From the NCBI GenBank assembly GCA_014860805.1, contig JACZJB010000136.1:36948-100947 (forward strand): a stretch of DNA of 64,000 bases, in the 5' to 3' direction. This document shows, piece after piece, positions 51,165-59,809 of this stretch; positions within the stretch are counted from its first letter, which is position 1; every line of letters starts with the position of its first letter. The notes beneath the pieces are model-generated. The model was given only the letters and a program-made list of their open reading frames with translations, searched no databases and was not told the DNA's origin. This stretch comes from Anaerolineales bacterium (GTDB taxonomy: Bacteria > Chloroflexota > Anaerolineae > Anaerolineales > Villigracilaceae). The position numbers and the translations under genes were made by a program.

Positions 51165-53447
51165 ATGAAATCTGCTTCGGAGAAGGGAAACAGATCGCTC
51201 GAACTATCTTTGAAAGATTCAGAGATCCGTTACCGCCGTCTGTTTGAAGCCGCGCAGGACGGTATTTTGATTCTGGATGCCCAGACGGGCATGATCGAAG
51301 ATGTCAATCCGTATCTGATAAAGATGCTGGGCTATTCGCGCGAAGAGTTTGTGGAAAAAAAGTTGTGGGAGGTGGGGGCATTCAAGGATATCAAAGCCAG
51401 CAAGGATGCATTTGAAGTATTGCAAGACAAAGAGTATATCCGCTACGAAGACCTGCCGCTCAAGGCTAAGGATGGTCGGCTGGTTCAGGTTGAATTTATC
51501 AGCAATGTGTATTTGGCTGGGGATGAAAAGGTCATCCAGTGCAATATCCGTGACAACGCAGAGCACAAACTGATCATTGCGGCCTTGCAGGCAAACGAGA
51601 AGAAATATCGGGATTTGATCAACCAAAGCCCGGACGGTTATTTCATCATTGAAGTATCGGGCAATATACTAACTGTCAATGAGGCAATTTGCAAGGAACT
51701 TGAATTCAGCGAGGAAGAATTCCTTTCCATGAATATTTGGGAGATCATCCCCGAACACTATCTGGAGCAATACCGGGAAAGACTGACGAAAGCCTTGAAA
51801 GGGGAGAGCTTGCAGGAATCGACTGAGTATGCGGTGCTTGGGAAACATGGAGGGATTCATTATGTGGAAGTTCTATCTGCCCCGCGTTACAGCGGCGTGG
51901 ATATTATCGGTTTCCAGGGAGTCGCGCGTGACATCACCGCCCGCAAGCGGGCGGAAAAGGCGCTACAGAACTCTGAGAAAAAATTCCGCAAGCTGGTTGA
52001 ACACCTTCCTACGGTGGTTTATATAAACGCAGTCGGTGATGCAAGCTCCACGATTTACATCAGTCCGCAGATCGAGGCCCTGATGGGATACACCCCGCTG
52101 GAATGGCTGGCCGATCCGAAATTATGGTCGAAAACACTGCATCCTGAAGATCGTCAGGATGTACTGGCACAGATTGCCCGCACGGATCAAAACAATCTAC
52201 CATTTGAAATGGACTATCGCATGATTTCTCGTGATGGACGCCTGGTTTGGGTTCATGATCAGATCGTGCTGGTAAATGATCTGGAAGGCAAGCCGCAATT
52301 CTGGCAGGGGATCATGCTCGATATTACGGAGCGCAAGCAGGCAGGGCAAAAAATCCGCCGCCAGATCGATTATCTGACCGCTCTGCAGGATATTGACCGT
52401 ACCATCGCCTCTGATGTTGACATGCACTTAAGTTTGAATGCTCTGATCGCGAAAGCCCGCTCCCTGCTTGCCGTGGATGCCGCCGCAGTGTTATTGGTAG
52501 ATTACAGTATGAACGCCTTCGAATTTGCCGCCGGGAGTGGTTTTCAGACGGATACCGCGCCAGGTTCCACGGTAAAACTAGACGAGACGCATGCCGGCAG
52601 AGTGGCCTTGGGACATCATATTGTAAAAATTCTGGATCTGAAGAGCGAAGCGACGAATTCATTCATGACAGGCTACCTCAATGGGGAGGATTTTGTCAGT
52701 TACCATGGCGTACCCTTGGTCATCAAGGGGAAAGTGATCGGTGTGTTCGAGGTGTTCCAACGTTCACTGACCAGGCGCGACCAGGAATGGCTTGATTTCC
52801 TCAATGCCCTGGCAGGACAAGCTGCCATTGCCATCAGTAATGCCCAGCTTTTTGAAAACCTGCAGCTATCCAACATTGAACTGACCCAGGCTTATGACGC
52901 CACGATCGAAGGCTGGTCGCGCGCACTCGACCTGCGTGACAAGGAAACCGAAGGACATTCTCAGCGGGTTACCAAAATGACAGTGGAACTCGCGCGCAAC
53001 TTCGGCTTGAGCGATGCGGATCTGGTACAGGTCCGCTGGGGATCGCTGCTGCACGATATCGGCAAGATGGGCGTGCCGGACAGAATCCTGTTGAAGCCAG
53101 GTGCTTTGACAGATGATGAATGGATCGCGATGAAGAAGCATCCCGTCTTTGCGTACGAGATGCTTTCCCCCATCCACTACCTGCGGTTGGCGCTGGATAT
53201 CCCTTATTGTCATCACGAAAAATGGGATGGCTCTGGGTATCCGCGCGGATTAAGCGGCGATCAGATCCCGCTGATCGCGCGCATTTTCGCAGTCGTGGAT
53301 GTGTGGGATGCAGTCACATCCGAACGTCCCTATCGCTCCGCCTGGACCAAGTCCGATGCGTTGAAACATATCCAAGCTTCATCCGGCATACATTTTGACC
53401 CGCAGGTGGCGGATCAATTTTTGGATTTAATTGGAAGGCAGCTATGA
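51165..53447 (+). CDS. Multi-PAS-GAF-HD-GYP putative c-di-GMP phosphodiesterase
   Basis: 760 aa; three PAS regions, GAF, HD-GYP (LLHDIGKMGVPD...HHEKWDGSGYPRGL). Confidence 0.92.
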   Translation: MKSASEKGNRSLELSLKDSEIRYRRLFEAAQDGILILDAQTGMIEDVNPYLIKMLGYSREEFVEKKLWEVGAFKDIKASKDAFEVLQDKEYIRYEDLPLKAKDGRLVQVEFISNVYLAGDEKVIQCNIRDNAEHKLIIAALQANEKKYRDLINQSPDGYFIIEVSGNILTVNEAICKELEFSEEEFLSMNIWEIIPEHYLEQYRERLTKALKGESLQESTEYAVLGKHGGIHYVEVLSAPRYSGVDIIGFQGVARDITARKRAEKALQNSEKKFRKLVEHLPTVVYINAVGDASSTIYISPQIEALMGYTPLEWLADPKLWSKTLHPEDRQDVLAQIARTDQNNLPFEMDYRMISRDGRLVWVHDQIVLVNDLEGKPQFWQGIMLDITERKQAGQKIRRQIDYLTALQDIDRTIASDVDMHLSLNALIAKARSLLAVDAAAVLLVDYSMNAFEFAAGSGFQTDTAPGSTVKLDETHAGRVALGHHIVKILDLKSEATNSFMTGYLNGEDFVSYHGVPLVIKGKVIGVFEVFQRSLTRRDQEWLDFLNALAGQAAIAISNAQLFENLQLSNIELTQAYDATIEGWSRALDLRDKETEGHSQRVTKMTVELARNFGLSDADLVQVRWGSLLHDIGKMGVPDRILLKPGALTDDEWIAMKKHPVFAYEMLSPIHYLRLALDIPYCHHEKWDGSGYPRGLSGDQIPLIARIFAVVDVWDAVTSERPYRSAWTKSDALKHIQASSGIHFDPQVADQFLDLIGRQL

Positions 53448-53451
53448 AATT

Positions 53452-54393
53452 ATGAATCTTGGAAACAAAAAGTCTTTGCTTGAACTATCTTTGAGAGATT
53501 CAGAGATCCGTTACCGCCGCCTGTTTGAAGCGGCGCAGGACGGTATTTTGATTCTGGATGCCGAGACGGGCGCGATCACGGATGTCAATCCTTTTATGGT
53601 CAATATGCTGGGGTATTCACGCGCAGAGTTTATCCAAAAGAAGCTCTGGGAAGTTGGCGCATTTAAGGATGTCGAAGCCAGCAAGGATGCATTTCAAGCC
53701 TTGCAAAAGGATGAGTACATCCGATATCAGGATCTGCCGCTCAAAGCAAAGGATGGACGGTTGGTCCAGGTGGAATTTGTCAGCAATGTGTATTGGGCGG
53801 GCAGTGTCAAGGTTATTCAATGCAACATCCGTGACATTACAGAGCGTAAGCAGGCTCAGGATGAGCTGCTTAAAAGTGAAGCATCTCTGCGTGAGCAGTC
53901 GGTTCGGGATCATCTGACCGGCCTGTTCAACCGCCGTTATATGGAAGAGACCCTGAAACGCGAGTTGCTGCGCGCCTCACGAAAGGGATCTTCATTGGGC
54001 ATTATCATGTTGGATGTGGATAATCTTAAACAATGCAATGACACCTGGGGACATGCGGCTGGCGATGCGGTCCTGCGTGAGCTGGGAAATGTATTGCTCG
54101 GGAATTTTCGTGGTGAAGATGTCCCTTGCCGGTATGGCGGCGATGAATTTGTGATTATCCTGCCGGATGCTTCACTGGCGGCAACCTACGAGCGCGCCGA
54201 ATCTCTGGGTAACTATGTCAGGCAGTCCCAATTCAAATTCCAAGAACAAACTCTCGGCACGATCATGCTTTCAGTGGGCGTTGCCATCTTTCCGGAACAT
54301 GGCTTGACCAGTGACGTCATCTTGCAGGCAGCCGATGCTGCACTTTACCGCGCCAAGCGCGCAGGGCGCGGGCAGGTGGTATTGGCAGATTAG
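53452..54393 (+). CDS. PAS-GGDEF diguanylate cyclase
   Basis: PAS domain plus DHLTGLFNRRYMEE and CRYGGDEFVIIL. Confidence 0.93.
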   Translation: MNLGNKKSLLELSLRDSEIRYRRLFEAAQDGILILDAETGAITDVNPFMVNMLGYSRAEFIQKKLWEVGAFKDVEASKDAFQALQKDEYIRYQDLPLKAKDGRLVQVEFVSNVYWAGSVKVIQCNIRDITERKQAQDELLKSEASLREQSVRDHLTGLFNRRYMEETLKRELLRASRKGSSLGIIMLDVDNLKQCNDTWGHAAGDAVLRELGNVLLGNFRGEDVPCRYGGDEFVIILPDASLAATYERAESLGNYVRQSQFKFQEQTLGTIMLSVGVAIFPEHGLTSDVILQAADAALYRAKRAGRGQVVLAD

Positions 54394-54412
54394 TTCGATT
54401 GAATGGCGCCAG

Positions 54413-54490
54413 AATCCTCCCCCAAGTGGGGGAGACGCGAATTCCCCAGCCGATGGATGCGGCCGGGGAATTCGCATTCTATAATGATAG
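54413..54490 (+). repeat. Intergenic hairpin module family B, copy 2
   Basis: CTCCCCCAAGTGGGGGAG then GCGAATTCCCCAGCC(gatggatgc)GGCCGGGGAATTCGC. Confidence 0.8.
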
Positions 54491-54579
54491 AGAAGTAATA
54501 CAGGTACATTGAAACTGGCTGCATGTAAAGAGTCGTCAGGCAGTTTTAAATTCGTTCAACTTGAAAAAGGAGTAATTCC

Positions 54580-54786
54580 ATGTCAGTTGCAAAAGTAAGT
54601 GAAATCATTGCGTCTTCGCCAACCAGTTTTGAGGATGCGATCAAGGTGGGTGTTGCGCGCGCTCATAAAACGCTGAAGAATGTCAAATCCGCTTGGGTCG
54701 AGAATCAACAGGTCAAACTGAATGATAAGGGACAGATCACGGAATACCGCGTCCAGTTGAAGATCACCTTCATTCTCGAAGATTAA
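54580..54786 (+). CDS. Dodecin family protein
   Basis: 68 aa; VSEIIASSPTSFEDAIKVGVARAHKTLKNVKSAWV. Confidence 0.9.
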   Translation: MSVAKVSEIIASSPTSFEDAIKVGVARAHKTLKNVKSAWVENQQVKLNDKGQITEYRVQLKITFILED

Positions 54787-54807
54787 GCGTTTGTTCAGGA
54801 GAAGAAA

Positions 54808-55188
54808 ATGATCAATTTCATTATATGGATCATCGTGGGGGCTGTGATCGGCTGGGCAGCCAGCCTGATCATGAAGACCAACAGCCGGCAGGGATTGATC
54901 GCCGATATTATCGTTGGCATCGTTGGAGCATTTCTGGCGGGTATCTTTCTGAGTCCGCTGTTCAACATTGGCACGATCAACGAAGGTGACTTTAGCATCC
55001 CAGCCCTGTTGGTGTCGCTGGGCGGAGCCATCATCCTGCTGGCGATCTCCAAGTTGTTCCGCAATGTTGCCGGGTTCCTGGCGGTCGTGATCATCGTACT
55101 GCTGGTATTCGTCTACTTCAATTGTTGGGTGATGGCATCGGACTCCATGTTTTGTGCCTCCATCAGACTCCTGCCATTCCTGCAATAG
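54808..55188 (+). CDS. GlsB/YeaQ/YmgE family membrane protein with C-terminal extension
   Basis: N-terminal ~86 aa aligns with the 56590..56844 paralog; extra ~40 aa at C-terminus. Confidence 0.85.
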   Translation: MINFIIWIIVGAVIGWAASLIMKTNSRQGLIADIIVGIVGAFLAGIFLSPLFNIGTINEGDFSIPALLVSLGGAIILLAISKLFRNVAGFLAVVIIVLLVFVYFNCWVMASDSMFCASIRLLPFLQ

Positions 55189-55224
55189 TTCTTTTGCAGA
55201 AAATAAAGACACTGGAGGTGCACC

Positions 55225-55620
55225 ATGAAAGGATTTGTACAAAACATCGAAGATATTGTCGACAAGAACAAGGATTTTCGACGGGTACTTTATACAGCCG
55301 GGAATGTTCAGCTTGTTGTCATGTCCTTGAACCCCAGGGAAGAGATCGGGATAGAATTGCACGAGTTGGATCAATTCTTTCGTGTGGAAGAGGGGACCGG
55401 CGAAGCGCTTCTTGAAGGAGTCCGCACAGTGATTAGCGCAGGCTTTGCCGTGCTCGTTCCCGCAGGCACGCAGCATAACATCATCAATACCGGTAATGTT
55501 CCATTAAAACTTTATACACTCTATGCTCCTCCAAATCATCGTGACGGTGTTATTCACCACACCCGCGCCGATGCAGAGAAGGATGATGAACACTTCGACG
55601 GTAAAACGACAGAGCAGTGA
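55225..55620 (+). CDS. Cupin-domain protein
   Basis: NPREEIGIELHELDQFFRVEEGTGEALLEG...VPAGTQHNIINTG. Confidence 0.88.
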   Translation: MKGFVQNIEDIVDKNKDFRRVLYTAGNVQLVVMSLNPREEIGIELHELDQFFRVEEGTGEALLEGVRTVISAGFAVLVPAGTQHNIINTGNVPLKLYTLYAPPNHRDGVIHHTRADAEKDDEHFDGKTTEQ

Positions 55621-55671
55621 TCTAAAAGGCGGCTGAAACATACAAATGCATAAGCCGAATCATAAATAGGT

Positions 55672-55745
55672 TTTCCCCCAGGTGGCGGAGACAGATACTC
55701 CCCAGCCGCAGGATGCGGCTGGGGAGTATCCATTGTAGGATGAAT
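55672..55745 (+). repeat. Intergenic hairpin module family B, copy 3
   Basis: GATACTCCCCAGCC(gcaggatgc)GGCTGGGGAGTATC. Confidence 0.8.
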
Positions 55746-55747
55746 GT

Positions 55748-56119
55748 ATGACCCGCGTATATGTAGCCGATGCCAAACTTGAAGAACGTTCCGCCCTGCG
55801 TTTGTTAATTCTTGATATGAAGATGAAAATAGCAGGCGAGGCAGCCGATTGGTCCACAACACTGAAGCAAGTTCCCGTCAGCCGTGTCGATATGCTGCTG
55901 GTGGATTGGGACCTGTTGCCCCGTGAGCCTGTTGCGGCTCTGGTGGAACTTCGGAAAGCTTGCCTAGGCGCGCTGGTCGTTGTGCTCATCAGTCATTTGG
56001 ATGCCCGTCAACAAGCCGCACTCTCCGCCGGGGCGGATGCCTTTATCAGTAAAGATGAAACGCCCGAGCGTGTGGCTGAACGCATACGGATTGTTGCCGC
56101 AGGCGTTCTTAATAAATGA
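55748..56119 (+). CDS. Atypical stand-alone receiver-like protein
   Basis: REC-like fold pattern (VDMLLVDWDLLP, GADAFISKDETPE), but the N-terminal acidic pair is altered (VYVADAKLEE). Confidence 0.65.
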   Translation: MTRVYVADAKLEERSALRLLILDMKMKIAGEAADWSTTLKQVPVSRVDMLLVDWDLLPREPVAALVELRKACLGALVVVLISHLDARQQAALSAGADAFISKDETPERVAERIRIVAAGVLNK

Positions 56120-56220
56120 CGGCCATGACTGGATGAGAGATTTGAAATCCGGCGCGCCAAGCTGTCTCGAGCGCCGGCGTACATTGAGACAGCTTTTATG
56201 AAAAAACCAAGGAGACCAAA

Positions 56221-56460
56221 ATGAATCAAGACATAATTGAAGGCAAGTGGAAACAAATGCGAGGCGAGGCCAAGGCATGGTGGGGCAAACTCACCGATGA
56301 CGATCTCGACCGCGCGGCTGGAAAGTTCGAAGTCCTGGCTGGTTTGCTTCAGGAAAAATACGGTTATTCCCGCGAGAAGGCCGCCAATGAGATCGATAAG
56401 CGCGTGACCGAATTTGAAGAGGGTCTGAAAAATAAAACCCAGCCTGCCGCTGTTAAATAA
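56221..56460 (+). CDS. CsbD-family stress protein
   Basis: MNQDIIEGKWKQMRGEAKAWWGKLTDDDLDRAAGKFEVLAGLLQEKYGYSREKA. Confidence 0.92.
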   Translation: MNQDIIEGKWKQMRGEAKAWWGKLTDDDLDRAAGKFEVLAGLLQEKYGYSREKAANEIDKRVTEFEEGLKNKTQPAAVK

Positions 56461-56589
56461 TTCGGCTTGCAAAACGTAGGAGCGATTCCTTCTAGGATTA
56501 TCGAGACACTTTTCTCTCGAAAGGCGGGTCGCTCCTCATTTACCTGTTATGGAAATCCATAACGGGAATCATTCAAAAAGGAAAAGAAA

Positions 56590-56844
56590 ATGAACCTCAT
56601 TATTTATTTGATCGCTGGTGCAATTGTCGGCTATATCGCCAGCAGGATCATGCACACAAACTCACAACAAGGCTTGCTGCTTGATATCGTCGTCGGCGTT
56701 ATTGGTGCTTTTATCGCCGGCTACTTCATCAGCCCGCTCCTGGGCATTGGCACCATCAACGATGCCATTTCCCTCCCGACCTTATTGGTCACCCTGTTGG
56801 GTTCCGTTATTCTCTTGTGGATCGTCAAACAAGTCCGCCGTTAA
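56590..56844 (+). CDS. GlsB/YeaQ/YmgE family membrane protein
   Basis: 84 aa; AGAIVGYIASRIMHTNSQQGLLLDIVVGVIGAFIAGYF. Confidence 0.88.
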   Translation: MNLIIYLIAGAIVGYIASRIMHTNSQQGLLLDIVVGVIGAFIAGYFISPLLGIGTINDAISLPTLLVTLLGSVILLWIVKQVRR

Positions 56845-56911
56845 AGCAGCAAAAGTACTAAAGCGAACATGATCTTTTTATTAACTGGCACATGTTCAGA
56901 AGGAAAGAAAA

Positions 56912-57325
56912 ATGTCAAACGAAAATAGAGTATCAGAAGTCAGATCATCTCAAAACGAACCGGGACGCGAACAGCGCATCTTCAGTTTTAAAGCGACTCA
57001 ACTCATCTGGTTGCTGCTTGGTCTGCTTGAAGCTTTGATCGCGCTTCGCATCGGACTTAAGCTGGTAGGGGCCAATCCCGAGAGTCCGATCGTCGCCCTG
57101 ATATACGGCTTCACATACCTGTTCCTCTTCCCGTTCGAGGGATTGGTCGCTTCCCCTACAGCTGGCAGCATGGTGTTGGAACTGTCCTCCATGTTTGCGA
57201 TGCTGATCTATGGATTGATCGCCCTGGCTGTGGAAAGAATCGTCTGGTTGATCTTTTACCGCCCGCGTGGTCCCGTGGTTGCAGTGACCGAAACGAGCAC
57301 GAGCGAAAGTCACACACCTCGATAG
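56912..57325 (+). CDS. YggT-like integral membrane protein
   Basis: IWLLLGLLEALIALRIGLKLVGANPESPIVALIYGFTYLFLFPFEGL. Confidence 0.7.
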   Translation: MSNENRVSEVRSSQNEPGREQRIFSFKATQLIWLLLGLLEALIALRIGLKLVGANPESPIVALIYGFTYLFLFPFEGLVASPTAGSMVLELSSMFAMLIYGLIALAVERIVWLIFYRPRGPVVAVTETSTSESHTPR

Positions 57326-57340
57326 ATCAGGCATATTGGT

Positions 57341-57508
57341 ATGAATTATCTCTTCCGTCAAAAAGATTCCGAAATACAGAAGCCAGGCGGCTTTTCCGCA
57401 ATCTTGCAGTGGCTCGCCAGGCTGATAAGTTTCATTTGGTTGACGGAAGAGGAACAGAATAATGCCGGGATTTATCTTGGCAGACTAGATGAAGACCACG
57501 AAGAGTAG
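57341..57508 (+). CDS. Small hypothetical protein (55 aa)
   Basis: MNYLFRQKDSEIQKPGGFSAILQWLARLISFIWLTEEEQNNAGIYLGRLDEDHEE; below the ORF-track cut-off. Confidence 0.45.
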   Translation: MNYLFRQKDSEIQKPGGFSAILQWLARLISFIWLTEEEQNNAGIYLGRLDEDHEE

Positions 57509-57521
57509 AAAAGGATAGAAC

Positions 57522-57875
57522 ATGTTAAATGATAATCAAGAAATTCAATATCACAACAATAACACCTTCAGTGTTTTTATAGGGTTGTTGGTTGGTGGCC
57601 TGGCTGGTGCTGTGGCAATGTTGTTGCTGGCGCCGCAATCTGGAAAAGACACCAGGGTACAGATCCAGAAAAAGGGTATCGAACTGCGCGACCAGACTTC
57701 TAAAATGATCGAAGATACTGTGTCTTCGGCGCGTTCAAATGCAAACAGGATATCGATCAGTGGGCGCATGAAGGCTGAAGAATTATTGCAGCAAGGTCAA
57801 GCGCTGGTGGTCGAGCAATTAGACCATGTATCCGAAGCCGCGCAAGCTGGAAAAAAGACAATCCAAGGTTCCTAA
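57522..57875 (+). CDS. YtxH-domain protein
   Basis: FIGLLVGGLAGAVAMLLLAPQSGKDTRVQIQKKGIELRDQ. Confidence 0.85.
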   Translation: MLNDNQEIQYHNNNTFSVFIGLLVGGLAGAVAMLLLAPQSGKDTRVQIQKKGIELRDQTSKMIEDTVSSARSNANRISISGRMKAEELLQQGQALVVEQLDHVSEAAQAGKKTIQGS

Positions 57876-57878
57876 TAT

Positions 57879-57926
57879 CCGAAACGACGGCCCTTGAGAT
57901 CCTGGCTTAGCAAGGGATCGTTTCGG
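57879..57926 (+). terminator. Two-tier hairpin after ytxH-like gene
   Basis: CCGAAACGA/TCGTTTCGG (57879-57887 / 57918-57926) with inner CCTTG/CAAGG. Confidence 0.6.
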
Positions 57927-58020
57927 GACTCGCCAGCTATGCTTTGTTGCTGACGGTGCCCGGGTTGTGAGATAGAACTTCACAGTTTTTGCAGATAGCT
58001 TTACCCAAAGGAGAATTGAA

Positions 58021-58170
58021 ATGAATGATAGATTGAAATGGATCTTGCTTGGAGTATTTTTGATCATCACAGGACTGGGTCTTCTGGGTATAGGCCTTGG
58101 TGGAATATTAAGCGTTGTTGCAGGAGTCTGCGCGTTGATCGCAGGTATCTTGTTCATAATCAATCGTTGA
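58021..58170 (+). CDS. Small membrane protein (49 aa)
   Basis: MNDRLKWILLGVFLIITGLGLLGIGLGGILSVVAGVCALIAGILFIINR; AAAGGAG RBS; below ORF-track cut-off. Confidence 0.65.
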   Translation: MNDRLKWILLGVFLIITGLGLLGIGLGGILSVVAGVCALIAGILFIINR

Positions 58171-58186
58171 TCTCAATCCCCTTCTC

Positions 58187-58218
58187 AGGCACGGTCTCTT
58201 AACAAGAGGCTGTGCCTT
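58187..58218 (+). terminator. Hairpin with T-rich tail
   Basis: AGGCACGGTCTCTT-aac-AAGAGGCTGTGCCTTT. Confidence 0.65.
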
Positions 58219-58261
58219 TGATGGCGATTCTTTTAACCGTTCAATGAAATGATGGATTTCC

Positions 58262-58411
58262 ATGCTTAAGTTTGTGATCCTGATGACCATCCTGCTATGG
58301 ATTCATAGTTTCTTTGGTCATTCTGCTTCTCCGGGAGCTTATCGCTCCAGCGGTATTTATTTTTTGAGTATCGCTATTGTTGGTTTAATTATTATTGGAT
58401 TTTTATCTTAA
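58262..58411 (+). CDS. Small membrane protein (49 aa)
   Basis: MLKFVILMTILLWIHSFFGHSASPGAYRSSGIYFLSIAIVGLIIIGFLS; below ORF-track cut-off. Confidence 0.55.
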   Translation: MLKFVILMTILLWIHSFFGHSASPGAYRSSGIYFLSIAIVGLIIIGFLS

Positions 58412-58500
58412 TCGGAATTCACCGGTTTATTTCTGAGGTGTAAGTTGTTTTTGCTGAAGCGCATTTTTACATTGCTCTTCGGTTTGAAAAGGAAGACATC

Positions 58501-59526
58501 ATGTTGAGTGAACAGACCCACAAAGACAGCCCTGCACAGGTTTCGAGGTGCGAAGAACGTATCCTGTTATTGGAGCATGGAAAAAGCCTCAGTCCGGTTG
58601 AAAAAAGGGATGCAGGTGTAAAAGCAGAGATAGCCGATATCCTTTGGAAAGACGACATTCTGCGGGCATTAGACTATCACGAAATCGATGTTCATTTCAA
58701 AAATGGGGTCGTTACCTTGAACGGTCATATTTCAAGTTCAAACAGCCAGAAACGGATTGAAAATGCCCTTCATGCGATTTCTGGGATTGTGGAAATAAAA
58801 AACAATCTCGTTTCAGACGACAAACTTACACTTGATGTGGCAGCGGCACTGGGAGATTTGGAACATACGTATGGCTGTAAGTTTTTTACGGGCGCATCTC
58901 ATGGAGTAGTATCTGTAAATGGGACCGTCAAAAGTAATAATGTCAGGTTGCTAGCGGAGAAATGTATATCGGATAATCCCAGTACCCGCGGTGTTATTAA
59001 TAACATTCAAATTCTCGGGAATGAGCCGATGGTACAAGATCAACCGTTCCTGCAGCCAGCCATCGGGCAAACCATTTATTTTCTTGATTGGGTGCCCGGA
59101 GTTGTACACCAGGTGATTATAAATCCCAATAACCGGCGTGTGATCGCCATGATCGTTCGCGGAAAATTAACCAGCCAACAGGATGAACTTAATTCGATGA
59201 ATGATGGCAGTACCCTTCCACCAGAGCGTCTTGTTGTTATTCCCATGAACACGGTCCGCCATCTAACCAAGACCTCGGGGTTCCTTCAAATTAACGGCAA
59301 TGAAAGAAGCCGGTATATGGACTTCTTCCCTGCTTCTTTAATAACCCCTTCCAAAGATTGGGTGCCTCCATATCCATATTGTCCTGAGGATGTATTGTTC
59401 CCGGTGGAATACAAGGAAAATAATGTGCAAATTGAATACAAGCCTGATCAATATTCTTTTGCGACATTATCGAAACATACACGACTCGGAGATCAGCTTC
59501 TTGCCAATGATAGTCTGGGTGGCTAG
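58501..59526 (+). CDS. BON-domain protein with PRC-barrel-like C-terminal region
   Basis: 341 aa; IDVHFKNGVVTLNGHISSSNSQKRIENALHAISGIVEIKNNL (BON) and GVVSVNGTVKS second BON; FLDWVPGVVHQVIINPNNRRVIAMIVRG. Confidence 0.75.
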   Translation: MLSEQTHKDSPAQVSRCEERILLLEHGKSLSPVEKRDAGVKAEIADILWKDDILRALDYHEIDVHFKNGVVTLNGHISSSNSQKRIENALHAISGIVEIKNNLVSDDKLTLDVAAALGDLEHTYGCKFFTGASHGVVSVNGTVKSNNVRLLAEKCISDNPSTRGVINNIQILGNEPMVQDQPFLQPAIGQTIYFLDWVPGVVHQVIINPNNRRVIAMIVRGKLTSQQDELNSMNDGSTLPPERLVVIPMNTVRHLTKTSGFLQINGNERSRYMDFFPASLITPSKDWVPPYPYCPEDVLFPVEYKENNVQIEYKPDQYSFATLSKHTRLGDQLLANDSLGG

Positions 59527-59528
59527 CA

Positions 59529-59759
59529 ATGAATAAAAAAATATATAACTTAAGATTGTTCCGCTATTTCAGGCGATTGATTTATGGCAAGAATCCAGGC
59601 AATATGTCACCAACCGAGAAGAGAAAGGCCGTGGTTGAAACCAGCCTGCGTTGGGAGGATGATGGCGGGCCGGTCGTTGAGGTCGCCGCGCCAACTGACC
59701 CGCTGATAAAGAACGATCCAAACCAGCCAGCCGATGGTTCTGGAAATGATTTATCTTAG
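59529..59759 (+). CDS. Hypothetical protein (76 aa)
   Basis: Starts 2 nt after the BON gene stop; co-directional. Confidence 0.5.
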   Translation: MNKKIYNLRLFRYFRRLIYGKNPGNMSPTEKRKAVVETSLRWEDDGGPVVEVAAPTDPLIKNDPNQPADGSGNDLS

Positions 59760-59809
59760 TTTGATGTGAAATCGTGATGCTCCAATCTGAATAAAAGGAG
59801 ATACATCTT

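Noticed and set aside
54583-55476. 297-aa minus-strand ORF
   Set aside because: Antisense to dodecin, GlsB and cupin genes, low-complexity H/D/Q-rich translation typical of an antisense frame.
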